NCBI RefSeq assembly: GCF_018413465.1
Contig: NZ_JAHCDK010000003.1
Location: 62,001-126,000 of the forward strand
Reading direction: 5' to 3'
Source of the DNA: Flavobacterium sp. CYK-55
Lineage (GTDB): Bacteria; Bacteroidota; Bacteroidia; Flavobacteriales; Flavobacteriaceae
DNA: 64,000 nt
The stretch's first letter is position 1. Every line of letters begins with the position of its first letter. Below, one piece after another: positions 8,784 through 15,023 of the stretch. The notes beneath the pieces are model-generated. The model was not told where the DNA came from, did not search any database, and saw only the letters and a program-made list of their open reading frames with translations. Made by a program: the position numbers and the translations under genes.

Positions 8784-8899
8784 GTGACAAATAAAAAGTA
8801 AAATTCAAATTTGTCACAGTTTTTGTGACAAAATAAAAGTAAGTTTGAAATTTGTCACGGTTTTTGTGGCAAAAAAAAAGTATTTTTAAATTTTGTCAC
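8784..8899. promoter_or_regulatory. Three-unit 41-bp operator-like array before the XRE gene
   Basis: Arms GTGACAAA at 8784, 8825 and 8866 (the last GTGGCAAA) and TTTGTCAC at 8810, 8851 and 8892 repeat with an exact 41-bp period. Read between units they form TTTGTCAC-N7-GTGACAAA palindromes at 8810-8832 (perfect) and 8851-8873 (one mismatch). The array ends 12 bp before the XRE start codon. I infer an autoregulatory operator with sites about four helical turns apart; tandem hairpins are an alternative. Confidence 0.65.
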
Positions 8900-8911
8900 A
8901 AAAAATAAATC

Positions 8912-9430
8912 ATGAAAAAGCAACATCCTTTTAGAACCATGCTGGGGCTTACCCAACAAGAAATAGCTATGCTACTGGGGGTGAGTAGAAGCCAATGGGC
9001 CATGCACGAGCTCGGACAACGCGATTTGCCACTTGAGGCGCAACAACTACTTGCTGAAATGCTTACTGCTTTGCAACCTGTGGTCACCCAGCGCAAAGCA
9101 CCGGTGCCTTCATTAAAACAGCTCAAAGAAACCCAGCGCAGACTGAACCGAGTCCAAGAACGACTCGTACATTTTGAGCGTCAGCTAGCTAAAACACAAG
9201 AGCAAGAACGCTGTCAAGAAAATCGCCGCCGCTTGGCCGAGTATTTTAGCAGTCACAAAAAGCATCAAACCCATAGAGCAACAGGGGTAGCAAATTTATT
9301 GTTGTTGCAAGCGCCCAAACCCGATGAAACGGTTGCTCAGTTGGCACATCAACAACATCGTCTTGAAATACTTGGGCTTGAAGAAAAAATTTTAAAAGCT
9401 ACCCTGAAACAATTAGAACGACAACTTTGA
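8912..9430 (+). CDS. XRE-like helix-turn-helix protein with coiled coil, 172 aa
   Basis: Residues about 8-60 (MLGLTQQEIAMLLGVSRSQWAMHELGQRDLP) form a Cro/C1-type helix-turn-helix; residues about 70-125 are Gln/Arg/Glu-rich and look coiled-coil (QLKETQRRLNRVQERLVHFERQ is the core). The C-terminus is also helical. The start ATG is 12 bp after the last arm of a three-unit 41-bp palindromic array, which is the likely binding site. No partner toxin or phage gene is adjacent; the next gene on the same strand (9905) is an unknown helical protein of similar size. It is probably a DNA-binding regulator of an accessory element. The target and effector are unknown. Confidence 0.8.
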   Translation: MKKQHPFRTMLGLTQQEIAMLLGVSRSQWAMHELGQRDLPLEAQQLLAEMLTALQPVVTQRKAPVPSLKQLKETQRRLNRVQERLVHFERQLAKTQEQERCQENRRRLAEYFSSHKKHQTHRATGVANLLLLQAPKPDETVAQLAHQQHRLEILGLEEKILKATLKQLERQL

Positions 9431-9473
9431 GCCTAAAATGGGCAGCGCGACACTAATTGATGTTATAAAAATA

Positions 9474-9593
9474 GGGCAATTACTTGGCTAAACGCAGCGC
9501 AAGTTGTGCCTGTGTTGTATACATATTGAATCTTCTGCGTTTAGCTTTTAAGCATTTTAAATGGCCTTTTAATTTTATAGGAAATAATTGCCC
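9474..9593. other. Nested inverted repeats, possible structured RNA
   Basis: Outer arms GGGCAATTA (9474-9482) and TAATTGCCC (9585-9593) enclose inner arms GCTAAACGCAG (9487-9497) and CTGCGTTTAGC (9535-9545), all perfect. The 120-nt fold could be a small RNA or a recombination or transposition end. The arms do not match integron attC core consensus (RYYYAAC/GTTRRRY). Confidence 0.4.
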
Positions 9594-9680
9594 CGATTTT
9601 TTGGGTCAATACTTCTTTTAGCCCTTGTAAATAAAGGCTTGTTGTTGGTTTTTAGATGTTTTTTTTATTGAATTAACCTC

Positions 9681-9820
9681 GGTCATTTTCGGTCATTTTC
9701 GGTCATTTTCGGTCGTTTTCAGTCATTTTCGGTCGTTTTCGGTCGTTTTCGGTCGTTTTCGGTCATTTTCAGTCATTTTCAGTCATTTTCGGTCATTTTC
9801 GGTCATTTTCGGTCACTTTT
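9681..9820. repeat. 14-unit decamer array GGTCATTTTC
   Basis: Thirteen exact 10-bp units with variation only at base 1 (G/A) and base 5 (A/G), plus a degenerate last unit (9811-9820). A 10-bp period puts each unit on the same DNA face. It ends 84 bp before the start codon of the 9905 gene and could affect its expression. Confidence 0.92.
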
Positions 9821-9904
9821 TTGGAAGCAATGACGGCTTATCCTAGTTTCGTTGAGCAATCTAAAAGTTAGGTTGTGCAAATGTTTAACTTAAATTTTTT
9901 TATT

Positions 9905-10321
9905 ATGAACTATTCAATTAACAATGTAACAGATGTAGCCGACTGCAATGTTTTACTTTCATGGGCTGCCAAAGAGAAAGCTGACTTAAACTTCAAAAAG
10001 CTTTCTGATGAGCGTTTAACTGCGCGTTACGCCACTACTGCTGCCGAACTCGATGCGGATCTTCAAGTAATCATGGCTGAGATTGCTGCTACCGATACGG
10101 TAATTGCTATGTTGCCTGAAGGAAGCTCACGTGAAGACGCCATGAACAAAAAAACAAGACTTGAGTATAAAAAATTCTTGTTAGAAGTGCGCAAAGAAAG
10201 CAATGGTGTTGTGGCTTTACTTGAAAAAGAAGCTGACTTGGCCGGAGTAATCAATCAGCTGAGCGAGATTGATGCTTTTATCAACCTTGTTGAAACCAGA
10301 AAAAGAGACCTCACGGCTTAA
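9905..10321 (+). CDS. Unknown helical protein, 138 aa
   Basis: No recognised family. I start at the ATG at 9905 (MNYSINNVTDVADC), which follows a T-rich leader; a further in-frame ATG 30 bp upstream is less likely. The sequence is mostly helical and charged, with heptad-like Leu/Ala spacing (VLLSWAAKEKADLNFKKL and EYKKFLLEVRKESNGVVALL). It has no signal peptide and no membrane segment. A clean rho-independent terminator follows 22 bp after the stop. The decamer array lies upstream. It may be a small structural or DNA-associated protein; no function is assigned. Confidence 0.65.
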   Translation: MNYSINNVTDVADCNVLLSWAAKEKADLNFKKLSDERLTARYATTAAELDADLQVIMAEIAATDTVIAMLPEGSSREDAMNKKTRLEYKKFLLEVRKESNGVVALLEKEADLAGVINQLSEIDAFINLVETRKRDLTA

Positions 10322-10343
10322 ACCTTTTTTGCAACCAAAAACT

Positions 10344-10368
10344 AAAGCGGGCTAATGCCCGCTTTTTT
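10344..10368 (+). terminator. Rho-independent terminator
   Basis: AAAGCGGGC-TAAT-GCCCGCTTT followed by a T run: a 9-bp perfect stem with a 4-nt loop just after the 9905 gene. Confidence 0.9.
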
Positions 10369-10541
10369 ATTTGAAAGAGTAATCAACTTAATGAATATGC
10401 CCTCTAAGTAACTTTTTGACCCTAGATGAGGTGCAGATTTAAGAGGGGTGGCAGTAGTAGCCAATACTTTTCATGAAATAGTATTTAACACAAATATTTG
10501 GTTACACCCAAACAAGCCGCTCTTGCCAGAGTTAGCAATAA

Positions 10542-11054
10542 TTACTTGATAAATTTGCCGTTTTGGTAATGACATTCTACGGGTTTTCCGTTTTGGTCAT
10601 AGCCGTAGACTTTGCCGTGTTTTTTATTGTTTAAATATTCACAATGGTAATATATTGCTCCATCGTGATATTCTTCTTTGAGTTTTTTGTCTCCGTTTTC
10701 TTCAAACTCGGTTACATATTTTGTTTTTTGATCTTTGGTATAATAAACACTTTTTACTATTTTTTTGTTTGCATTGTAGAACTTCTCAAAACGGATTAAT
10801 TCATTGCCTTTGGCATAATCATAATATAAGGTATAACTTATTTTTTTGCCTTGAACATACCCTTTTTTAAAGAGCATTTTTCCGCTGCTTAATCGAGCTT
10901 CAACATATCCGGTAAAAGGTTGATTTGTTTGCGTTAAATAGACTTTTCCCTTTTTCTTGTATACTTGGTTCTGCTGAGCAATATTTTGGGCATAACATTC
11001 TACACTGGCTATTGCCAAGAGAAAGTAAAATATTATGATGATCCGGTTGCTCAT
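10542..11054 (-). CDS. Exported MORN/YwqK-like repeat protein, 170 aa
   Basis: The first about 22 residues form a signal peptide (IIIIFYFLLAIASVECYA). The rest has repeating G-x-x-x-Y/F-x-x-G units such as GKVYLTQTNQPFTGY, YHDGAIYYHCEYLNNKK and HGKVYGYDQNGKPVECHY, as in MORN-like YwqK-family proteins. YwqK was annotated as an antitoxin in Bacillus, but in Bacteroidota these exported repeats are of unknown function, so I do not call it an antitoxin. It sits among toxin-antitoxin pairs; a conserved intergenic block (11073-11148) lies just upstream. Confidence 0.75.
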   Translation of the reverse strand: MSNRIIIIFYFLLAIASVECYAQNIAQQNQVYKKKGKVYLTQTNQPFTGYVEARLSSGKMLFKKGYVQGKKISYTLYYDYAKGNELIRFEKFYNANKKIVKSVYYTKDQKTKYVTEFEENGDKKLKEEYHDGAIYYHCEYLNNKKHGKVYGYDQNGKPVECHYQNGKFIK

Positions 11055-11072
11055 TTGTATTGATTGTTAAAA

Positions 11073-11148
11073 GTTTGGCGGCTTTGTTTTGTTAAAATTG
11101 GCTCGGAGTATAGTAAAAAGTTTAAATCATGGGCGCTGTTAGCAACAG
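11073..11148. repeat. Conserved intergenic block, copy 1
   Basis: It shares GTTTGGCGGC, GGCT, TAGTAAAAAG and ATGGGCG, in the same order and orientation, with 13176-13263. The 7-nt gap between GGCT and TAGTAAAAAG is identical in the two copies. It ends in the small palindrome CTGTT-AGC-AACAG. Both copies lie between short accessory gene modules. Confidence 0.7.
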
Positions 11149-11150
11149 AT

Positions 11151-11603
11151 TTATTTATTAAATTCTAGGTTGTATTCATCTGTTCCGTTTCCGTCTTCGT
11201 CCCAAGTATATTTTAAAGTTGTATTTGTGAGTTCAACATTATTATAAGTTTCAACTTGTGCACCTTCATCCGGATCATCAAAGTTTATAATAATCTTATT
11301 TGCAGTAGTATTAAAAGTGTAAGTTCCATTATCAACACTATCTGATTCACAATTTGTTCCATTTAAATTGTACGTTTTTCTTTCAAATGTTCCATCTGAA
11401 TTAAATTTAATATATCCTTGTTTATCACATTCGGTCAAAGTTCTGTTTACATTATTATAAACCCATTTATTGATAAACCACTTATTGATTAAGCTTACTT
11501 GTGTATTTTGTGTAGAGTTACTGTCACTGCTACAGGCAAATAAAAGTGAAGCTGTTGAAATTATCATCAAAATAATTTTAGTTTTTTTTATTAAATTTTT
11601 CAT
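11151..11603 (-). CDS. Lipocalin-like lipoprotein, 150 aa
   Basis: A lipoprotein signal peptide ends in LLFACSSD, with the lipidated Cys near residue 24. The mature part reads KWFINKWVYN, IKFNSDGTFERKTY and GTYTFNTTANKIII, the beta-rich pattern of the flavobacterial lipocalin-like (DUF4923/lipocalin_5-type) family. The protein is probably membrane-anchored; its ligand is unknown. It starts 12 bp after the mazF stop on the same strand and may be co-transcribed with mazEF. Confidence 0.75.
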   Translation of the reverse strand: MKNLIKKTKIILMIISTASLLFACSSDSNSTQNTQVSLINKWFINKWVYNNVNRTLTECDKQGYIKFNSDGTFERKTYNLNGTNCESDSVDNGTYTFNTTANKIIINFDDPDEGAQVETYNNVELTNTTLKYTWDEDGNGTDEYNLEFNK

Positions 11604-11615
11604 TTATTTTTTCTT

Positions 11616-11939
11616 TTAATCAACGTAAGTTTCTTTCATAATTTCCTTAACTTTTTGAATTTCCTTTTCGGTCAAACTTTCAAAAATATTAATAATTCGA
11701 ATTCTGTCAACAGTTCTGATTTGATCAAGCACAATCCAACCTTTGGTTTTGTTGTGATGAACTTCAATTCTTGTTGGATAATTTTTAGAACTGCTCGTCA
11801 TGGGCGCAACAACAATTGTCTGTAAATATTTATTCATTTCGTTTGGTGAAATAATTACGCACGGTCTAGTTTTTTTTATTTCACTTCCGATTGTTGGGTC
11901 AAGATTGACCAAAACTATTTGATATTGTTTTAATTCCAT
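11616..11939 (-). CDS. mazF: MazF/PemK-type mRNA interferase toxin
   Basis: At 107 aa it is the normal MazF length, with the family signatures YQIVLVNLDPTIGSEIKKTRPCVIISP near the N-terminus (core GSEIKKTRPCV) and VAPMTSS, GWIVLDQIRTVD and RIINIFESLTEKE. MazF toxins are sequence-specific endoribonucleases. It overlaps the upstream AbrB-type antitoxin gene by 10 bp, as expected for a MazEF module. The cleavage motif cannot be predicted from sequence alone. Confidence 0.92.
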   Translation of the reverse strand: MELKQYQIVLVNLDPTIGSEIKKTRPCVIISPNEMNKYLQTIVVAPMTSSSKNYPTRIEVHHNKTKGWIVLDQIRTVDRIRIINIFESLTEKEIQKVKEIMKETYVD

Positions 11940-12175
11940 TCTTCAAAATTTTCATCTTCAAATACATCGTCAATCATGAGTTTATCGTCTCCGTTTTGAT
12001 GCATCTTTTTGAATGATTTTTCCCAACCACTTCTAGGTTCTGATTTTGGTTTAAGAATGATGTATCCTTTTTCAAGAATAAGTTCTACCTTGTCCGTTAT
12101 ATTGTATTTCTCCAATAGAGTTTTTGACAAGCGAATGCCTTTTGAGTTGCCGATAGGAATAACAGAAACATCCAT
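11930..12175 (-). CDS. mazE: MazE/AbrB-type antitoxin
   Basis: An 81-aa protein with a SpoVT/AbrB swapped-hairpin N-terminus (VSVIPIGNSKGIRLSKTLLEKY ...VELILEKGYIILKP) and an acidic C-terminal tail (MIDDVFEDENFEEWN) of the type that binds and blocks MazF. It precedes mazF with a 10-bp overlap. A promoter of Bacteroidota form lies 23 bp upstream. By analogy with other MazE proteins it probably represses its own operon. Confidence 0.9.
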   Translation of the reverse strand: MDVSVIPIGNSKGIRLSKTLLEKYNITDKVELILEKGYIILKPKSEPRSGWEKSFKKMHQNGDDKLMIDDVFEDENFEEWN

Positions 12176-12197
12176 TTTGTTTTTATTTTTGTAAGCA

Positions 12198-12227
12198 CAA
12201 AGTTATTACTTAAAACAAAGTATCCAA
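12198..12227 (-). promoter_or_regulatory. Promoter of mazEF
   Basis: On the minus strand TTG-N19-TAACTTTG fits the Bacteroidota TTG/TAnnTTTG consensus and ends 22 bp before the mazE ATG. Confidence 0.75.
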
Positions 12228-12424
12228 TTTTTTGCGACAATTTTTTTTGCAATATCTGGTAACGTATTGTGGCCATGTTTTGTGGTAAATATGCAATTCG
12301 CTTATGTTGTGCTAAGGTAAAGTTTTTGCATTAAAAAAGATTCAAGCATACAAAAACAAATGGTAACGCTACATGTGCTGTAAGCTAACAATCAAATCAA
12401 TACCTTAATGCATTTAATTTTAGT
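12228..12424. other. Intergenic stretch between divergent mazEF and higBA
   Basis: No gene. It contains TGGCCATGT (shared with the region just after higA) and CTGTAAGCTAAC near 12380, loosely like the ends of the conserved intergenic block. CATGT near 12280 and ACATG near 12371 are short inverted words. Confidence 0.4.
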
Positions 12425-12453
12425 TTGCAAAATGAAAACTTTTATTACATTTG
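12425..12453 (+). promoter_or_regulatory. Promoter of higBA, nearly leaderless
   Basis: TTG (12425-12427), 18 nt, then TACATTTG (12446-12453): a perfect Bacteroidota promoter. The GTG start of higB is only 4 nt downstream, so the transcript probably begins at or beside the start codon. Confidence 0.8.
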
Positions 12454-12457
12454 CTTT

Positions 12458-12784
12458 GTGAAAGTTCTAGTTAAGAAAACCATTTTATATTACTGCAAAA
12501 AGTATCCATCAGCTGAAACGCCTTTGCTGATTTGGTCTCATGAGATTTCAAAACTTGTGGTGAATAATTTTAATGAATTAAAAGCAGTTTATGGAAACGC
12601 AAGTGTGGTAAATAACAATCGCGTAGTTTTTAACATAAAAGGCAATGACTTCAGATTAGTTGTTTCAGTGAACTTTACTCAATCAGCTTGCTATGTAATT
12701 TGGTTTGGAACCCATAAAGAATACGATAAAATAAATGTTGAAACCGTTGAATTTGACACTTCAATTTTGACAAAGAAAATATAA
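12458..12784 (+). CDS. higB: HigB-type toxin (mRNA interferase)
   Basis: The protein, 108 aa from the GTG at 12458, reads KVLVKKTILYYCKKYP, an SAETPLLIWSHEIS core, then FNIKGNDFRLVVSVNF and WFGTHKEYDKIN, the HigB_2/RelE-like pattern with the conserved C-terminal His-x-x-Tyr/Asp region. I choose GTG because the family starts at this point and the upstream in-frame TTG lies inside the promoter. HigB toxins cut mRNA on the ribosome. The antitoxin gene follows after 2 bp. The toxin-first gene order is typical of HigBA. Confidence 0.88.
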   Translation: MKVLVKKTILYYCKKYPSAETPLLIWSHEISKLVVNNFNELKAVYGNASVVNNNRVVFNIKGNDFRLVVSVNFTQSACYVIWFGTHKEYDKINVETVEFDTSILTKKI

Positions 12785-12786
12785 AT

Positions 12787-13143
12787 ATGAACTGGAAAGT
12801 ATTAAAAACAGAAGACGATTACAACAAAGCTTCTGTGCGACTCATGGAAATTTTTCACGCAGAACCCAACACGCCAGAAAGTGATGAGCTTGATTTATTG
12901 ATGGTTTTAGTTAAAGATTACGACGAGAAACATTATCAATTGCCTGAACTTGATGCATTAGAAGTTATTAAATATAAAATGCAAGAATTAGGGATGAAGA
13001 ACAAAGATCTTGAACCAATCATTGGAAGCAAAGGACATGTTTCTGCAATTCTATCCGGCAAACGAGAAATCACACTAAAAATGGCGCAAAAGCTCAAAAA
13101 TTATTTTGGTATTCCTGCAGAAGTATTTCTGCACAGCGTTTAA
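12787..13143 (+). CDS. higA: HigA-type antitoxin with XRE helix-turn-helix
   Basis: At 118 aa, the C-terminal half is a Cro/C1 helix-turn-helix (ALEVIKYKMQELGMKNKDLE, GSKGHVSAILSGKREIT, KMAQKLKNYFGIPAEVFL), and the N-terminal half binds the toxin in this family. It starts 2 bp after higB and ends the operon. It probably neutralises HigB and represses the promoter at 12425. No terminator hairpin is obvious; a conserved intergenic block begins 32 bp downstream. Confidence 0.9.
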   Translation: MNWKVLKTEDDYNKASVRLMEIFHAEPNTPESDELDLLMVLVKDYDEKHYQLPELDALEVIKYKMQELGMKNKDLEPIIGSKGHVSAILSGKREITLKMAQKLKNYFGIPAEVFLHSV

Positions 13144-13175
13144 TTTCTGCGGTTTGGCCATGTATGTTTTTTCAT

Positions 13176-13263
13176 GTTTGGCGGCAAATATTTAACCAAG
13201 ATAAAGCTTGTTCGTGAAAATAGGCTAGGGGTTTAGTAAAAAGGTAAGGATGGGCGGTGTGAG
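13176..13263. repeat. Conserved intergenic block, copy 2
   Basis: The same ordered words as 11073-11148 (GTTTGGCGGC, GGCT, TAGTAAAAAG, ATGGGCG); the first gap is 20 nt longer. It lies immediately after higBA. Confidence 0.7.
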
Positions 13264-13436
13264 AATTTTGAATTACGAATTACGAATTATGAATTACGAA
13301 TTACGAATTACGAATTGGGAATTATTAATGATGCTTCAAAATCAGCTTCTTAAACTTTATTTGCCTGCTGCGCTGTAAGAAATACGAATTACGAATTACG
13401 AATTGGGAATTACTAATAATGCTTCAAAATTAGCTT
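13263..13436. repeat. GAATTNN heptamers with a duplicated 50-bp unit
   Basis: Nine in-phase GAATTNN units (13263-13325) and four more (13386-13413). Each run is followed by a near-identical tail, AATGCTTCAAAAT-type then AGCTTC, giving two direct copies at about 13298-13349 and 13387-13436. Confidence 0.85.
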
Positions 13437-13465
13437 CCAACGGCTTATCGGTTACTCTGATTCAA

Positions 13466-13497
13466 AATCAAAAATCAACAATCGTTAATCGTTAATC
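13466..13497. repeat. Right copy of the 32-bp inverted word
   Basis: Exact reverse complement of 7910-7941, built of the same GATTNNN heptamers read on the other strand. Confidence 0.85.
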
Positions 13498-13511
13498 ATT
13501 TCGCGTAGCCT

Positions 13512-13599
13512 CTCAGGCACTCAGGTACTCAGTTACTCAGCTGCTCAAAAAAAACCTTATCTTAGCCCCACAAAATCTTATTAACTCAGCCGCTCAGCA
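13512..13599. repeat. CTCAGNNN octamers before kdsB
   Basis: Four in-phase CTCAGNNN units (13512-13543) and two more at about 13583-13598, ending 9 bp before the kdsB start. Same octamer family as 8674-8753. Confidence 0.8.
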
Positions 13600-13607
13600 A
13601 CTATACA

Positions 13608-14339
13608 ATGAAAACCATAGCCGTCATTCCCGCTCGTTATGCATCAACCCGATTCCCGGCCAAACTCATGCAAGATTTGGGGGGTAAAACCGTGATTACA
13701 CGCACTTATGAGGCGGCCGTCAACACCCAATTGTTTGACGATGTTTTTGTGGTGACTGATTCTGATTTGATTTTTCAAGAGATTGTTGCTCAAGGCGGTA
13801 AAGCCATCATGAGCATCAAAACCCACGAGTCGGGCAGTGATCGAATTGCCGAGGCTGTAGCTGATTTGGCGGTTGATGTAGTGGTCAATGTGCAGGGCGA
13901 TGAGCCGTTTATTGATCGCGATTCATTGGCCCAACTCATTGCCGTTTTTAAAGCTGATACCCACCGTGAAATTGATTTGGCTTCGCTCATGCGACCGATT
14001 CAAAAGCCCGACGAAATTCAGAACCCGAACAACGTTAAGGTGGTGGTTGACCGTCAAAATCGCGCGCTGTATTTTTCGCGTTCGGTGGTTCCGCATATGC
14101 GCGATGCCGATGCTTCAGTGACTTATTTTCAGCACATTGGTATTTATGCGTTTCGCAAACAAGCCCTTATGGATTTTGCCCAATGGCCCATGCAAACTTT
14201 AGAAGCTGCTGAGAAACTAGAACAACTTAGGTATTTAGAATTTGGCAAACGTATTCAAATGGTGCAAACGGCGCATGTAGGTGTAGGCATTGATACGCCC
14301 GAAGATTTAGAGCGTGCACGGCAAATGCTCAATCGTTAA
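13608..14339 (+). CDS. kdsB: 3-deoxy-manno-octulosonate cytidylyltransferase
   Basis: At 243 aa it matches KdsB in length and motifs: [13 protein letters not shown] at residues 6-18, [16 protein letters not shown] and HIGIYAFR. It activates Kdo with CTP to form CMP-Kdo for lipopolysaccharide inner-core synthesis in the cytoplasm. The first gene rightward of the repeat-rich island, it marks the return to conserved chromosome. It is read alone, with CTCAGNNN octamers directly upstream and no clear promoter of consensus form. Confidence 0.96.
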   Translation: MKTIAVIPARYASTRFPAKLMQDLGGKTVITRTYEAAVNTQLFDDVFVVTDSDLIFQEIVAQGGKAIMSIKTHESGSDRIAEAVADLAVDVVVNVQGDEPFIDRDSLAQLIAVFKADTHREIDLASLMRPIQKPDEIQNPNNVKVVVDRQNRALYFSRSVVPHMRDADASVTYFQHIGIYAFRKQALMDFAQWPMQTLEAAEKLEQLRYLEFGKRIQMVQTAHVGVGIDTPEDLERARQMLNR

Positions 14340-14411
14340 AATTATCCCAATACAAAACCACATCATCTTCAAAGGCGTACATGGGCTTATAAATCATTAA
14401 ACCCTACAACT

Positions 14412-14972
14412 ATGAGAACTTTAAGATGGATTACTACTGTGTGTGCGTTGACATTGCTATTTGCTTCGGCACAAATGTGGGCGCAAAAAACAAAAATGGT
14501 GGGCGGTGCCCCGATGTATCCTACCAAAAACATTATTGAAAATGCCGTAAACTCAAAAGACCACACTACTTTGGTGGCAGCGGTCAAGGCTGCCGGTTTG
14601 GTTGAAACCCTACAAGGGGCCGGACCCTTTACCGTATTTGCACCCACCAATGAGGCTTTTGCCAAATTGCCGGCCGGTACGGTTGACTTTTTGCTCAAAC
14701 CAGAAAACATCAAAACCCTTCAAAGTATTTTGACCTATCATGTGGTGGCCGGTAAATTCAGTGCCGCACAAATCATGGCAAAAATTAAAAAAGAAAAAGG
14801 CACAGCCACTTTCAAGACTGTTCAAGGAGGAACTCTAATGGTTACCATGAAGAATAATGCCTTGGTTCTTATAGATGAAAACGGTCACACCTCTACCGTG
14901 ACCATCAAAGATGTAAATCAGTCAAACGGAGTAATTCATGTGGTTGATTCAGTAGTGACCCCGAAAAGCTAG
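14412..14972 (+). CDS. Secreted fasciclin-domain protein, 186 aa
   Basis: A signal peptide (about residues 1-24, ending in QMWAQ) is followed by one complete FAS1 domain: TLVAAVKAAGLVETL, GPFTVFAPTNEAFAKLPAG, TYHVVAGKFSA and IHVVDSVVTP. FAS1 domains mediate adhesion in the envelope or outside the cell. Single-domain FAS1 proteins of this size are common in Bacteroidota. A terminator follows, shared with the convergent methyltransferase gene. Confidence 0.93.
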   Translation: MRTLRWITTVCALTLLFASAQMWAQKTKMVGGAPMYPTKNIIENAVNSKDHTTLVAAVKAAGLVETLQGAGPFTVFAPTNEAFAKLPAGTVDFLLKPENIKTLQSILTYHVVAGKFSAAQIMAKIKKEKGTATFKTVQGGTLMVTMKNNALVLIDENGHTSTVTIKDVNQSNGVIHVVDSVVTPKS

Positions 14973-14991
14973 AATAGCTTATCATTGATAG

Positions 14992-15023
14992 AAAAGGAAG
15001 TTTCAAACGAGGCTTCCTTTTTT
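14992..15023. terminator. Terminator between convergent genes
   Basis: AAAAGGAAG (14992-15000) pairs with CTTCCTTTT (15013-15021), with T runs in both directions; it serves the fasciclin gene and the convergent gene at 15023. Confidence 0.8.

Larger units (their letters stand above)
9431..9904. other. Non-coding stretch between XRE gene and helical protein
   Basis: No gene seen. It holds nested inverted repeats (9474-9593) and the 14-unit decamer array (9681-9820), annotated separately. No TAnnTTTG promoter is evident close to the 9905 start. Confidence 0.6.
13144..13607. other. Non-coding stretch before kdsB, packed with short repeats
   Basis: No gene. It holds the second conserved intergenic block, GAATTNN heptamers, a duplicated 50-bp unit, the right copy of the 32-bp inverted word and CTCAGNNN octamers up to the kdsB start. 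Confidence 0.7.

Noticed and set aside
8168-9820. CRISPR array
   Set aside because: Periods are 7, 8 and 10 bp, with no 25-40 bp repeats separated by unique spacers; no cas gene is present.
9474-13263. Classical integron with attC sites
   Set aside because: No tyrosine-recombinase integrase is in the window, and the inverted arms do not match RYYYAAC/GTTRRRY core sites.
7715-13607. Prophage or insertion sequence
   Set aside because: No integrase, transposase or phage structural genes are seen; the island shows only repeats and small accessory genes.
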